Source: Liopterus haemorrhoidalis (taxonomy: Eukaryota; Arthropoda; Insecta; Coleoptera; Dytiscidae). From it: a stretch of DNA of 64,000 nt. Location: contig OZ020624.1 in NCBI GenBank assembly GCA_963971575.1, positions 15,469,249 through 15,533,248 on the forward strand, given 5' to 3'. Of the stretch, positions 38,332 through 50,611 are shown in pieces (position 1 is the stretch's first letter; every line of letters begins with the position of its first letter). The notes beneath the pieces were generated by a model that made no database searches, was not told the origin of the DNA, and saw only the letters and a program-made list of their open reading frames with translations. Both the position numbers and the translations under genes were made by a program.

Positions 38332-41300
38332 TTATTATACGTTTTTTACTGTAAAGTTAATAATAAGGGAGTTAACTAAATTTTAACCACAAAATAGTTT
38401 TCCCGCCATAACTCTTTAAATATTTATCCAATCAAAAAATTGTATTTGAATAAAAGATTTGTCTTCTTATTTACAACAACATTTATAATATATTTTTTAC
38501 TGTAAAGTTAATAATAAGGGAGTTAACTAAATTTTAACCACAAAATAGTTTTCCCGCCATAACTCTTTAAATATTTTTCCAGTCAAAAATTTGTAGTTGG
38601 ATAAAAGATTTGTCTTCTTATTTTCAACAACATTTACTCTACGTTTTTCACAGAAAGTTAATAATAAGGGAGTTAACTAAATTTTAACCACAAAATGGTT
38701 TTCCCGCCATAACTCTTAAAATATTTATCCAATCAAAAAACTGTATTTGGATTAAAAATTTGTCTTCTTATTTCCAACAACATTTATTATACATTTTTTA
38801 CTGTAAAGTTAATAATAAGGGAGTTAACTAAATTTTAACCACAAAATTGTTTTCCCGCCATAACTCTTAAAATATTTATCCAATCAAAAAATTGTAGTTG
38901 AATAAAAGATTTGTCTTCTTATTTCCAATAACATTTACAATACGTTTTTCACTGTAAAGTTAATAAGAAGGGAGTTAACTAAATTTTAACCACAAAATTG
39001 TTTTCCCGCCATAACTCTTTAAATATTTATCCAGTCAAAAATTTGTAATTGGATAAAAGATTTGTCTTCTTATTTCCAACAACATTTAGTATACGTTTTT
39101 TACTGTAAAGTTAATAATAAGGGAGTTAACTAAATTTTAACCACAAAATGGTTTTCCCGCCATAACTCTTTAAATATTTTTCCAGTCAAAAATTTGTAGT
39201 TGGATAAAAGATTTGTCTTCTTATTTTCAACAACATTTACCATACGTTTTTTACTGTAAAGTTAATAATAAGGGAGTTAACTAAATTTTAACCACAAAAT
39301 AGTTTTCCCGCCATAACTCTTTAAATATTTATCCAATCAAAAAATTGTATTTGAATAAAAGATTTGTCTTCTTATTTACAACAACATTTATAATATATTT
39401 TTTACTGTAAAGTTAATAATATGGGAGATAACTAAATTTTAACCTCAAAATTGTTTTCCCGCCATAACTCTTTAAATATTTATCCAATCAAAAAATTGTA
39501 TTTGGATAAAAGATTTGTCTTCTTATTTCCAACAACATTTACATTACGTTTTTTACTGTAAAGTTAATAATAAGGGAGTTAACAAAATTTTAACCACAAA
39601 ATAGTTTTCCCGCCATAACTCTTAAAATATTTCTCCAATCAAAAAATTGTATTTGAATAAAAGATTTGCCTTCTTATTTCCAACAACATTTAGTATACGT
39701 TTTTTACTGTAAAGTTAAAAATAAGGGAGTTAACTTAATTTTAACCACAAAATGGTTTTCCCGCCATAACTCTTTAAATATTTATCCAGTCAAAAATTTG
39801 TATTTGGATAAAAGATTTGTCTTCTTATTTCCAACAACATTTACCCTACGTTTTTTACTGTAAAGTTAATAATAAGGGAGTTAACTAAATTTTAACCACA
39901 AAATTGTTTTCCCGCCATAACTGTTAAAATATTTATCCAATCAAAAAATTGTATTTGAATAAAAGATTTGTCTTCTTATTTCCAACAACATTTAGTATAC
40001 GTTTTTTACTGTAAAGTTAATAATAAGGGAGTTAACTAAATTTTAACCACAAAATAGTTTTCCCGCCATAACTCTTTAAATATTTTTCCAGTCAAAAATT
40101 TGTAGTTGGATAAAAGATTTGTCTTCTTATTTTTAACAACATTTACTCTACGTTTTTCACAGAAAGTTAATAATAAGGGAGTTAACTAAATTTTAACCAC
40201 AAAATGGTTTTCCCGCCATAACTCTTAAAATATTTATCCAATCAAAAAACTGTATTTGGATTAAAAATTTGTCTTCTTATTTCCAACAACATTTATTATA
40301 CATTTTTTACTGTAAAGTTAATAATAAGGGAGTTAACTAAATTTTAACCACAAAATTGTTTTCCCGCCATAACTCTTAAAATATTTATCCAATCAAAAAA
40401 TTGTAGTTGAATAAAAGATTTGTCTTCTTATTTCCAATAACATTTACAATACGTTTTTCACTGTAAAGTTAATAAGAAGGGAGTTAACTAAATTTTAACC
40501 ACAAAATTGTTTTCCCGCCATAACTCTTTAAATATTTATCCAGTCAAAAATTTGTAATTGGATAAAAGATTTGTCTTCTTATTTCCAACAACATTTAGTA
40601 TACGTTTTTTACTGTAAAGTTAATAATAAGGGAGTTAACTAAATTTTAACCACAAAATGGTTTTCCCGCCATAACTCTTTAAATATTTTTCCAGTCAAAA
40701 ATTTGTAGTTGGATAAAAGATTTGTCTTCTTATTTTCAACAACATTTACCATACGTTTTTTACTGTAAAGTTAATAATAAGGGAGTTAACTAAATTTTAA
40801 CCACAAAATAGTTTTCCCGCCATAACTCTTTAAATATTTATCCAATCAAAAAATTGTATTTGAATAAAAGATTTGTCTTCTTATTTACAACAACATTTAT
40901 AATATATTTTTTACTGTAAAGTTAATAATAAGGGAGTTAACTAAATTTTAACCACAAAATAGTTTTCCCGCCATAACTCTTTAAATATTTATCCAGTCAA
41001 AAATTTGTATTTGGATAAAAGATTTGTCTTCTTATTTCCAACAACATTTACCATACGTTTTTACTGTAAAATTAATAATAAGGGAGTTAACTAAATTTTA
41101 ACCACAAAATTGTTTTCCCGCCATAACTCTTAAAATATTTATCCAATCAAAAAATTGTAGTTGAATAAAAGATTTGTCTTCTTATTTCCAACAACATTTA
41201 GTATACGTTTTTTACTGTAAAGTTAATAATAAGGGAGTTAACTAAATTTTAACCACAAAATGGTTTTCCCGCCATAACTCTTTAAATATTTATCCAATCA

Positions 41301-42281
41301 AAAAACTGTATTTGGATTAAAAATTTGTCTTCTTATTTCCAACAACATTTATTATACATTTTTTACTGTAAAGTTAATAATAAGGGAGTTAACTAAATTT
41401 TAACTACAAAATAGTTTTCCCGCCATAACTCTTTAAATAATTATCCAATCAAAAAATTGTATGTGAATAAAAGATTTGTCTTCTTATTTCCAACAACATT
41501 TATAATACATTTTTTACTGTAAAGTTAATAATAAGGGAGTTAACTAAATTTTAACCAGAAAATTGTTTTCCCGCCATAACTCTTTAAATATTTATCCAGT
41601 TAAAAGATTGTATTTGAGTAAAAGATTTGTCTTCTTATTTCCAACAACAATAATACTACATTTTTTACTGTAAACTTAATAATAAGGGAGTTAACTAAAT
41701 TTTAACCACAAAATTGTTTTCCCGCCATAACTCTTTAAATATTTATCCAGTCAAAAATTTGTATTTGGATAAAAGATTTGTCTTCTTATTTCCAACAACA
41801 TTTACCCTACGTTTTTTACTGTTAAGTTAATAATAAGGGAGTTAACTAAATTTTAACCACAAAACTGTTTTCCCGCCATAACTCTTAAAATATTTATCCA
41901 ATCAAAAAATTGTATTTGAATAAAAGATTTGTCTTCTTATTTCCAACAACATTTAGTATACGTTTTTTACTGTAAAGTTAATAATAAGGGAGTTAACTAA
42001 ATTTTAACCACAAAATAGTTTTCCCGCCATAACTCTTTAAATATTTTTCCAGTCAAAAATTTGTAGTTGGATAAAAGATTTGTCTTCTTATTTTCAACAA
42101 CATTTACTCTACGTTTTTCACAGAAAGTTAATAATAAGGGAGTTAACTAAATTTTAACCACAAAATGGTTTTCCCGCCATAACTCTTAAAATATTTATCC
42201 AATCAAAAAACTGTATTTGGATTAAAAATTTGTCTTCTTATTTCCAACAACATTTATTATACATTTTTTACTGTAAAGTTA
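38332..42281 (+). repeat. Third copy of the 3,621-bp lineage, offset 5,431 bp
   Basis: The markers at 34235, 36032 and 36212 recur at 39666, 41463 and 41643, all 5,431 bp away (36 monomers minus 5 bp). The match starts at TTATTATACG (32901 and 38332) and ends near 36850 and 42281, longer than the 3,621-bp unit itself. Confidence 0.8.
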
Positions 42282-42828
42282 ATAATAAGGGAGTTAACTA
42301 AATTTTAACCAGAACATTGTTTTCCCGCCATAACTCTTAAAATATTTATCCAATCAAAAAATTGTAGTTGAATAAAAGATTTGTCTTCTTATTTCCAACA
42401 ACATTTACAATACGTTTTTCACTGTAAAGTTAATAAGAAGGGAGTTAACTAAATTTTAACCAGAAAATTGTTTTCCCGCCATAACTCTTTAAATATTTAT
42501 CCAGTCAAAAATTTGTAATTGGATAAAAGATTTGTCTTCTTATTTCCAACAACATTTACTATACGTTTTTCACTGTAAAGTTAATAATAAGGGAGTTAAC
42601 TAAATTTTAACCACAAAATTGTTTTCCCGCCATAACTCTTTAAATATTTATCCTTTCAAAAAATTGTATTTGGATAAAAAAATTGTCTTCTTATTTCCAA
42701 CAACATTTATAATACATTTTTTACTGTAAAGTTAATAATAAGGGAGTTAACTAAATTTAAACCACAAAATTGTTTTCCCGCCATAACTCTTTAAATATTT
42801 ATCCAGTCAAAAATTTGTATTTGGATAA
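42282..42828 (+). repeat. Short block matching 37.45-38.00 kb (offset 4,828 bp)
   Basis: The CCTTTCAAAAAATTG monomer at 42653 and the ACCAGAACAT monomer near 42308 match 37825 and 37480 at 4,828 bp (32 monomers minus 4 bp). The variant AACATTG here replaces AACATAG. Confidence 0.65.
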
Positions 42829-44069
42829 AAGATTTGTCTTCTTATTTCCAACAACATTTACCATACGTTTTTTACTGTTAAGTTAATAATAAGGGAGTTA
42901 ACTAAATTTTAACCACAAAATTGTTTTCCCGCCATAACTCTTAAAATATTTATCCAATCAAAAAATTGTATTTGAATAAAAGATTTGTCTTCTTATTTCC
43001 AACAACATTTAGTATACGTTTTTTACTGTAAAGTTAATAATAAGGGAGTTAACTAAATTTTAACCACAAAATGGTTTTCCCGCCATAACTCTTTAAATAT
43101 TTTTCCAGTCAAAAATTTGTAGTTGGATAAAAGATTTGTCTTCTTATTTTCAACAACATTTACCATACGTTTTTTACTGTAAAGTTAATAATAAGGGAGT
43201 TAACTAAATTTTAACCACAAAATAGTTTTCCCGCCTTAACTCTTTAAATATTTATCCAATCAAAAAATTGTATTTGAATAAAAGATTTGTCTTCTTATTT
43301 ACAACAACATTTATAATATATTTTTTACTGTAAAGTTAATAATAAGGGAGTTAACTAAATTTTAACCACAAAATAGTTTTCCCGCCATAACTCTTTAAAT
43401 ATTTATCCAGTCAAAAATTTGTATTTGGATAAAAGATTTGTCTTCTTATTTCCAACAACATTTACCATACGTTTTTTACTGTAAAATTAATAATAAGGGA
43501 GTTAACTAAATTTTAACCACAAAATGGTTTTCCCGCCATAACTCTTAAAATATTTATCCAATCAAAAAATTGTAGTTGAATAAAAGATTTGTCTTCTTAT
43601 TTCCAACAACATTTAGTATACGTTTTTTACTGTAAAGTTAATAATAAGGGAGTTAACTAAATTTTAACCACAAAATGGTTTTCCCGCCATAACTCTTTAA
43701 ATATTTATCCAATCAAAAAACTGTATTTGGATTAAAAATTTGTCTTCTTATTTCCAACAACATTTATTATACATTTTTTACTGTAAAGTTAATAATAAGG
43801 GAGTAAACTAAATTTTAACTACAAAATAGTTTTCCCGCCATAACTCTTTAAATATCTATCCAATCAAAAAATTGTATCTGAATAAAAGATTTGTCTTCTT
43901 ATTTCCAACAACATTTATAATACATTTTTTACTGTAAAGTTAATAATAAGGTAGTTAACTAAATTTTAACCAGAAAATAGTTTTCCCGCCATAACTCTTT
44001 AAATATTTATCCAGTTAAAAGATTGTATTTGAGTAAAAGATTTGTCTTCTTATTTCCAACAACATTTAT
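42829..44069 (+). repeat. 1.24-kb block shared with 3.69-4.93 kb (offset 39,139 bp)
   Basis: The rare variants CCCGCCTTAACTC (4091 and 43230) and AAATATCTATCC with GGGAGTAAAC (4711 and 43850) are both 39,139 bp apart and in the same order. I saw the CTTAACTC and ATATCTATCC variants nowhere else. The block therefore links the far left of the window with the edge of the right-hand domain. Confidence 0.8.
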
Positions 44070-47000
44070 ACTACGTTTTTTACTGTAAAGTTAATAATAA
44101 GGGAGTTAACTAAATTTTAACCACAAAATTGTTTTCCCGCCATAACTCTTAAAATATTTATCCAATCAAAAAATTGTATTTGGATAAAAGATTTGCCTTC
44201 TTATTTCCAACAACATTTATAATACATTTTTTACTGTAAAGTTAATAATAAGGGAGTTAACTAAACTTTAACCACAAAATTGTTTTCCCGCCATAACTCT
44301 TTAAATATTTATCCAGTCAAAAATTTGTATTTAGATAAAAGATTTGTCTTCTTATTTCCAACAACATTTAGTATACGTTTTTTACTGTAAAGTTAAAAAT
44401 AAGGGAGTTAACTAAATTTTAACCACAAAATGGTTTTCCCGCCATAACTCTTTAAATATTTATCCAGTCAAAAATTTGTATTTGGATAAAAGATTTGTCT
44501 TCTTATTTCCAACAACATTTTCCCTACGTTTTTTACTGTAAAGTTAATAATAAGGGAGTTAACTAAATTTTAACCACAAAATTGTTTTCCCGCCATAACT
44601 CTTAAAATATTTATCCAATCAAAAAATTGTATTTGAATAAAAGATTTGTCTTCTTATTTCCAACAACATTTGGTATACGTTTTTTACTGTAAAGTTAATA
44701 ATAAGGGAGTTAACTAAATTTTAACCACAAAATAGTTTTCCCTCCATAACTCTTAAAATATTTATCCAATCAAAAAATTGTATTTAGATAAAAGATTTGT
44801 CTTCTTATTTCCAACAACATTTACCCTACGTTTTTTACTGTAAAGTTAATAATAAGGGAGTTAACTAAATTTTAACCACAAAATTGTTTTCCCGCCATAA
44901 CTCTTAAAATATTTATCCAATCAAAAAATTGTATTTGGATAAAAGATTTGCCTTCTTATTTCCAACAACATTTATGATACATTTTTTACTGTAAAGTTAA
45001 TAATAAGGGAGTTAACTAAACTTTAACCACAAAATTGTTTTCCCGCCATAACTCTTTAAATATTTATCCAGTCAAAAATTTGTATTTAGATAAAAGATTT
45101 GTCTTCTTATTTCCAACAACATTTAGTATACGTTTTTTACTGTAACGTTAATAATAAGGGAGTTAACTAAACTTTAACCACAAAATAGTTTTCCCGCCAT
45201 AACTCTTTAAATATTTATCCAGTCAAAAATTTGTATTTGGATAAAAGATTTGTCTTCTTATTTCCAACAACATTTACCCTACGTTTTTTACTGTAAAGTT
45301 AATAATAAGGGAGTTAACTAAATTTTAACCACAAAATTGTTTTCCCGCCATAACTCTTAAAATATTTATCCAATCAAAAAATTGTATTTGGATAAAAGAT
45401 TTGCCTTCTTATTTCCAACAACATTTATAATACATTTTTTACTGTAAAGTTAATAATAAGGGAGTTAACTAAACTTTAACCACAAAATTGTTTTCCCGCC
45501 ATAACTCTTTAAATATTTATCCAGTCAAAAATTTGTATTTGGATAAAAGATTTGTCTTCTTATTTCCAACAACATTTTCCCTACGTTTTTTACTGTAAAG
45601 TTAATAATAAGGGAGTTAACTAAATTTTAATCACAAAATTGTTTTCCCGCCATAACTCTTAAAATATTTATCCAATCAAAAAATTGTATTTGAATAAAAG
45701 ATTTGTCTTCTTATTTCCAACAACATTTAGTATACGTTTTTTACTGTAAAGTTAATAATAAGGGAGTTAACTAAATTTTAACCAAAAAATTGTTTTCCCG
45801 CCATAACTCTTTAAATATTTATCCAGTCAAAAATTTGTATTGAGATAAAAGATTTGTCTTCTTATTTCCAACAACATTTGGTATACGTTTTTTACTGTAA
45901 AGTTAATAATAAGGGAGTAAACTAAATTTTAACCACAAAATTGTTTTCCCGCCATAACTCTTAAAATATTTATCCAATCAAAAAATTGTATTTGAATAAA
46001 AGATTTGTCTTCTTATTTCCAACAACATTTATAATACATTTTTTACTGTAAAGTTAATAATAAGGGAGTAAACTAAATTTTAACCAAAAAATTGTTTTCC
46101 CGCCATAACTCTTTAAATATTTATCCAGTCAAAAATTTGTATTGAGATAAAAGATTTGTCTTCTTATTTCCAACAACATTTAGTATACGTTTTTTACTGT
46201 AAAGTTAATAATAAGGGAGTTAACTAAATTTTAACCACAAAATAGTTTTCTCGCCATAACTCTTTAAATATTTATCCAGTCAAAAATTTGTATTTGGATA
46301 AAAGATTTGTCTTCTTATTTCCAACAACATTCACATACGTTTTTTACTGTAAAGTTAATAATAAGGGAGTTAACTAAATTTTAACCACAAAATTGTTTTC
46401 CCGCCATAACTCTTAAAATATTTATCCAATCAAAAAATTGTATTTGAATAAAAGATTTGTCTTCTTATTTCCAACAACATTTGGCATACGTTTTTTACTG
46501 TAAAGTTAATATAAAGGGAGTTAACTAAATTTTAACCACAAAATAGTTTTCCCTCCATAACTCTTAAAATATTTATCCAATCAAAAAATTGTATTTAGAT
46601 AAAAGATTTGTCTTCTTATTTCCAACAACATTTATTATACGTTTTTAACTGTAAAGTTAATAATAAGGGAGTTAACTAAATTTTAACCTCAAAATTGTTT
46701 TCCCGCCATAACTCTTTAAATATTTATCCAATCAAAAAATTGTATTTGGATAAAAGATTTGTCTTCTTATTTCCAACAACATTTATAATACATTTTTTAC
46801 TGTAAAGTTAATAATAAGGGAGTTAACTAAATTTTAACCAAAAAATTGTTTTCCCGCCATAACTCTTTAATTATTTATCGAGTCAAAAATTTGTATTGAG
46901 ATAAAAGATTTGTCATCTTATTTACAACAACATTTAGTATACGTTTTTTACTGTAAAGTTAATAATAAGGGAGTTAACTAAATTTTAACCACAAAATTGT

Positions 47001-50000
47001 TTTCCCGCCATAACTCTTAAAATATTTATCCAATCAAAAAATTGTATTTGAATAAAAGATTTGTCTTCTTATTTCCAACAACATTTGGTATACGTTTTTT
47101 ACTGTAAAGTTAATAATAAGGGAGTTAACTAAATTTTAACCACAAAATAGTTTTCCCTCCATAACTCTTAAAATATTTATCCAATCAAAAAATTGTACTT
47201 AGATAAAAGATTTGCCTTCTTATTTCCAACAACATTTATAATACATTTTTTACTGTAAAGTTAATAATAAGGGAGTTAACTAAATTTTAACCACAAAATA
47301 GTTTTCCCGCCATAACTCTTTAAATATATATCCAGTCAAAAATTTGTATTTGGATAAAAGATTTGTCTTCTTATTTCCAATAACATTTACTTTACGTTTT
47401 TTACTGTAAAGTTAATAATAAGGGAGTTAACTAAATTTTAACCACAAAATTGTTTTCCCGCCATAACTCTTAAAATATTTATCCAATCAAAAAATTGTAT
47501 TTGAACAAAAGATTTGTCTTCTTATTTCCAACAACATTTGGTATACGTTTTTTACTGTAAAGTTAATAATAAGGGAGTTAACTAAATTTTAACCACAAAA
47601 TAGTTTTCCCTCCATAACTCTTAAAATATTTATCCAATCAAAAAATTGTATTTAGATAAAAGATTTGTCTTCTTATTTCCAACAACATTTATAATACATT
47701 TTTTACTGTAAAAATAATAATAAGGGAGTTAACTAAATTTTAACCACAAAATTGTTTTCCCGCCATAACTCTTAAAATATTTATCCAATCAAAAAATTGT
47801 ATTTGGGTAAAAGATTTGTCTTCTTATTTCCAACAACATTTATAATACATTTTTTACTGTAAAGTTAATAATAAGGGAGTTAACTAAATTTTAACCAAAA
47901 AATTGTTTTCCCGCCATAACTCTTTAAATATTTATCCAGTCAAAAATTTGTATTGAGATAAAAGATTTGTCTTCTTATTTCCAACAACATTTAGTATACG
48001 TTTTTTACTGTAAAGTTAATAATAAGGGAGTTAACTAAATTTTAACCACAAAATGGTTTTCCCGCCATAACTCTTTAAATATTTATCCAGTCAAAAATTT
48101 GTATTTGGATAAAAGATTTGTCTTCTTATTTCCAACAACATTTACCCTACGTTTTTTACTGTAAAGTTAATAATAAGGGAGTTAACTAAATTTTAACCAC
48201 AAAATTGTTTTCCCGCCATAACTCTTAAAATATTTATCCAATCAAAAAATTGTATTTGGATAAAAGATTTGCCTTCTTATTTCCAACAACATTTATAATA
48301 CATTTTTTACTGTAAAGTTAATAATAAGGGAGTTAACTAAACTTTAACCACAAAATTGTTTTCCCGCCCTAACTCTTTAAATATTTATCCAGTCAAAAAT
48401 TTGTATTAAGGTAAAAGATTTGTCTTCTTATTTCCAACAACATTTAGTATACGTTTTTTACTGTAAAGTTAAAAATAAGGGAGTTAACTAAATTTTAACC
48501 ACAAAATGGTTTTCCCGCCATAACTCTTTAAATATTTATCCAGTCAAAAATTTTTATTTGGATAAAAGATTTGTCTTCTTATTTCCAACAACATTTTCTC
48601 TACGTTTTTTACTGTAAAGTTAATAATAAGGGAGTTAACTAAATTTTAATCACAAAATTGTTTTCCCGCCATAACTCTTAAAATATTTATCCAATCAAAA
48701 AATTGTATTTGAATAAAAGATTTGTCTTCTTATTTCCAACAACATTTAGAATACGTTTTTTACTGTTAAGTTAATAATAAGGGAGTTAACTAAATTTTAA
48801 CCACAAAATTGTTTTCCCGCCATAACTCTTAAAATATTTATCCAATCAAAAAATTGTATTTAAAATAAAAGATTTGTCTTCTTATTTCCAACAACATTTA
48901 TAATACATTTTTTACTGTAAAGTTAATAATAAGGGAGTTAACTAAATTTTAACCAAAAAATTGTTTTCCCGCCATAACTCTTTAAATATTTATCCAGTCA
49001 AAAATTTGTATTGAGATAAAAGATTTGTCTTCTTATTTCCAACAACATTTATTATACGTTTTTTACTGTAAAGTTAATAATAAGGGAGTTAACTAAATTT
49101 TAACCACAAAATAGTTTTCCCGCCATAACTCTTTAAATATTTATCCAGTCAAAAATTTGTATTTGGATAAAAGATTTGTCTTCTTATTTCCAACAACATT
49201 CACATACGTTTTTTACTGTAAAGTTAATAATAAGGGAGTTAACTAAATTTTAACCACAAAATTGTTTTCCCGCCATAACTCTTAAAATATTTATCCAATC
49301 AAAAAATTGTATTTGAATAAAAGATTTGTCTTCTTATTTCCAACAACATTTGGCATACGTTTTTTACTGGAAAGTTAATATAAAGGGAGTTAACTAAATT
49401 TTAACCACAAAATAGTTTTCCCTCCATAACTCTTAAAATATTTATCCAATCAAAAAATTATATTTGGATAAAAGATTTGTCTTCTTATTTCCAACAACAT
49501 TTATAATACATTTTTTACTGTAAAGTTATTAATAAGGGAGTTAACTAAATTTTAACCAAAAAATTGTTTTCCCGCCATAACTCTTTAAATATTTATCCAG
49601 TCAAAAATTTGTATTGAGATAAAAGATTTGTCTTCTTATTTCCAACAACATTTAGTATACGTTTTTTACTGTAAAGTTAATAATAAGGGAGTTAACTAAA
49701 TTTTAACCACAAAATTGTTTTCCCGCCATAACTCTTAAAATATTTATCCAATCAAAAAATTGTATTTGAATAAAAGATTTGTCTTCTTATTTCCAACTAC
49801 ATTTGGTATACGTTTTTTACTGTAAAGTTAATAATAAGGGAGTTAACTAAATTTTAACCACAAAATAGTTTTCCCTCCATAACTCTTAAATTATTTATCC
49901 AATCAAAAAATTGTATTTAGATAAAAGATTTGTCTTCTTACTTCCAACAACATTTATAATACATTTTTTACTGTTAAGTTAATAATAAGGGAGTTAACTA

Positions 50001-50611
50001 AATTTTAACCACAAAATAGTTTTCCCGCCATAACTCTTTAAATATATATCCAGTCAAAAATTTGTATTTGGATAAAAGATTTGTCTTCTTATTTCCAATA
50101 ACATTTACTTTACGTTTTTTACTGTAAAGTTAATAATAAGGGAGTTAACTAAATTTTAACCACAAAATAGTTTTCCCTCCATAACTCTTAAAATATTTAT
50201 CCAATCAAAAAATTGTATTTAGATAAAAGATTTGTCTTCTTATTTCCAACAACATTTATAATACATTTTTTACTGTAAAGTTAATAATAAGGGAGTTAAC
50301 TAAATTTTAACCACAAAATTGTTTTCCCGCCATAACTCTTAAAATATTTATCCAATCAAAAAATTGTATTTGGGTAAAAGATTTGTCTTCTTATTTCCAA
50401 CAACATTTATAATACATTTTTTACTGTAAAGTTAATAATAAGGGAGTTAACTAAATTTTAACCAAAAAATTGTTTTCCCGCCATAACTCTTTAAACATTT
50501 ATCCAGTCAAAAATTTGTATTGAGATAAAAGATTTGTCTTCTTATTTCCAACAACATTTAGTATACGTTTTTTACTGTAAAGTTAATAATAAGGGAGTTA
50601 ACTAAATTTTA
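44070..50611 (+). repeat. Right-hand domain, irregular part (18- and 19-monomer offsets)
   Basis: A new set of monomers dominates: TTTTCCCTCC (first at about 44737), ACTAAACTTTAACC, GTATTTAGATAAAAG and ACATTTGGTATACG. Self-similarity is present but unsettled. The ACATTCACATACG monomer recurs at 46331 and 49200 (2,869 bp, 19 monomers), and the TAACATTTACTTTACG monomer at 47391 and 50109 (2,718 bp, 18 monomers). Several singletons occur, such as ATTTATCGAGTC and GTCATCTTATTTAC near 46.88-46.92 kb and CCCGCCCTAACTC near 48363. Confidence 0.75.
44737..44746 (+). other. First TTTTCCCTCC variant box (E2F-like core lost)
   Basis: The CCCGCC core reads CCCTCC in this monomer, which removes the CpG and the TTTSSCGC match. 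The variant is always linked to CAAAATAG on its left and CTCTTAAA on its right, so it marks one monomer lineage. I saw it repeatedly to the right of this point and never to the left. Confidence 0.8.
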
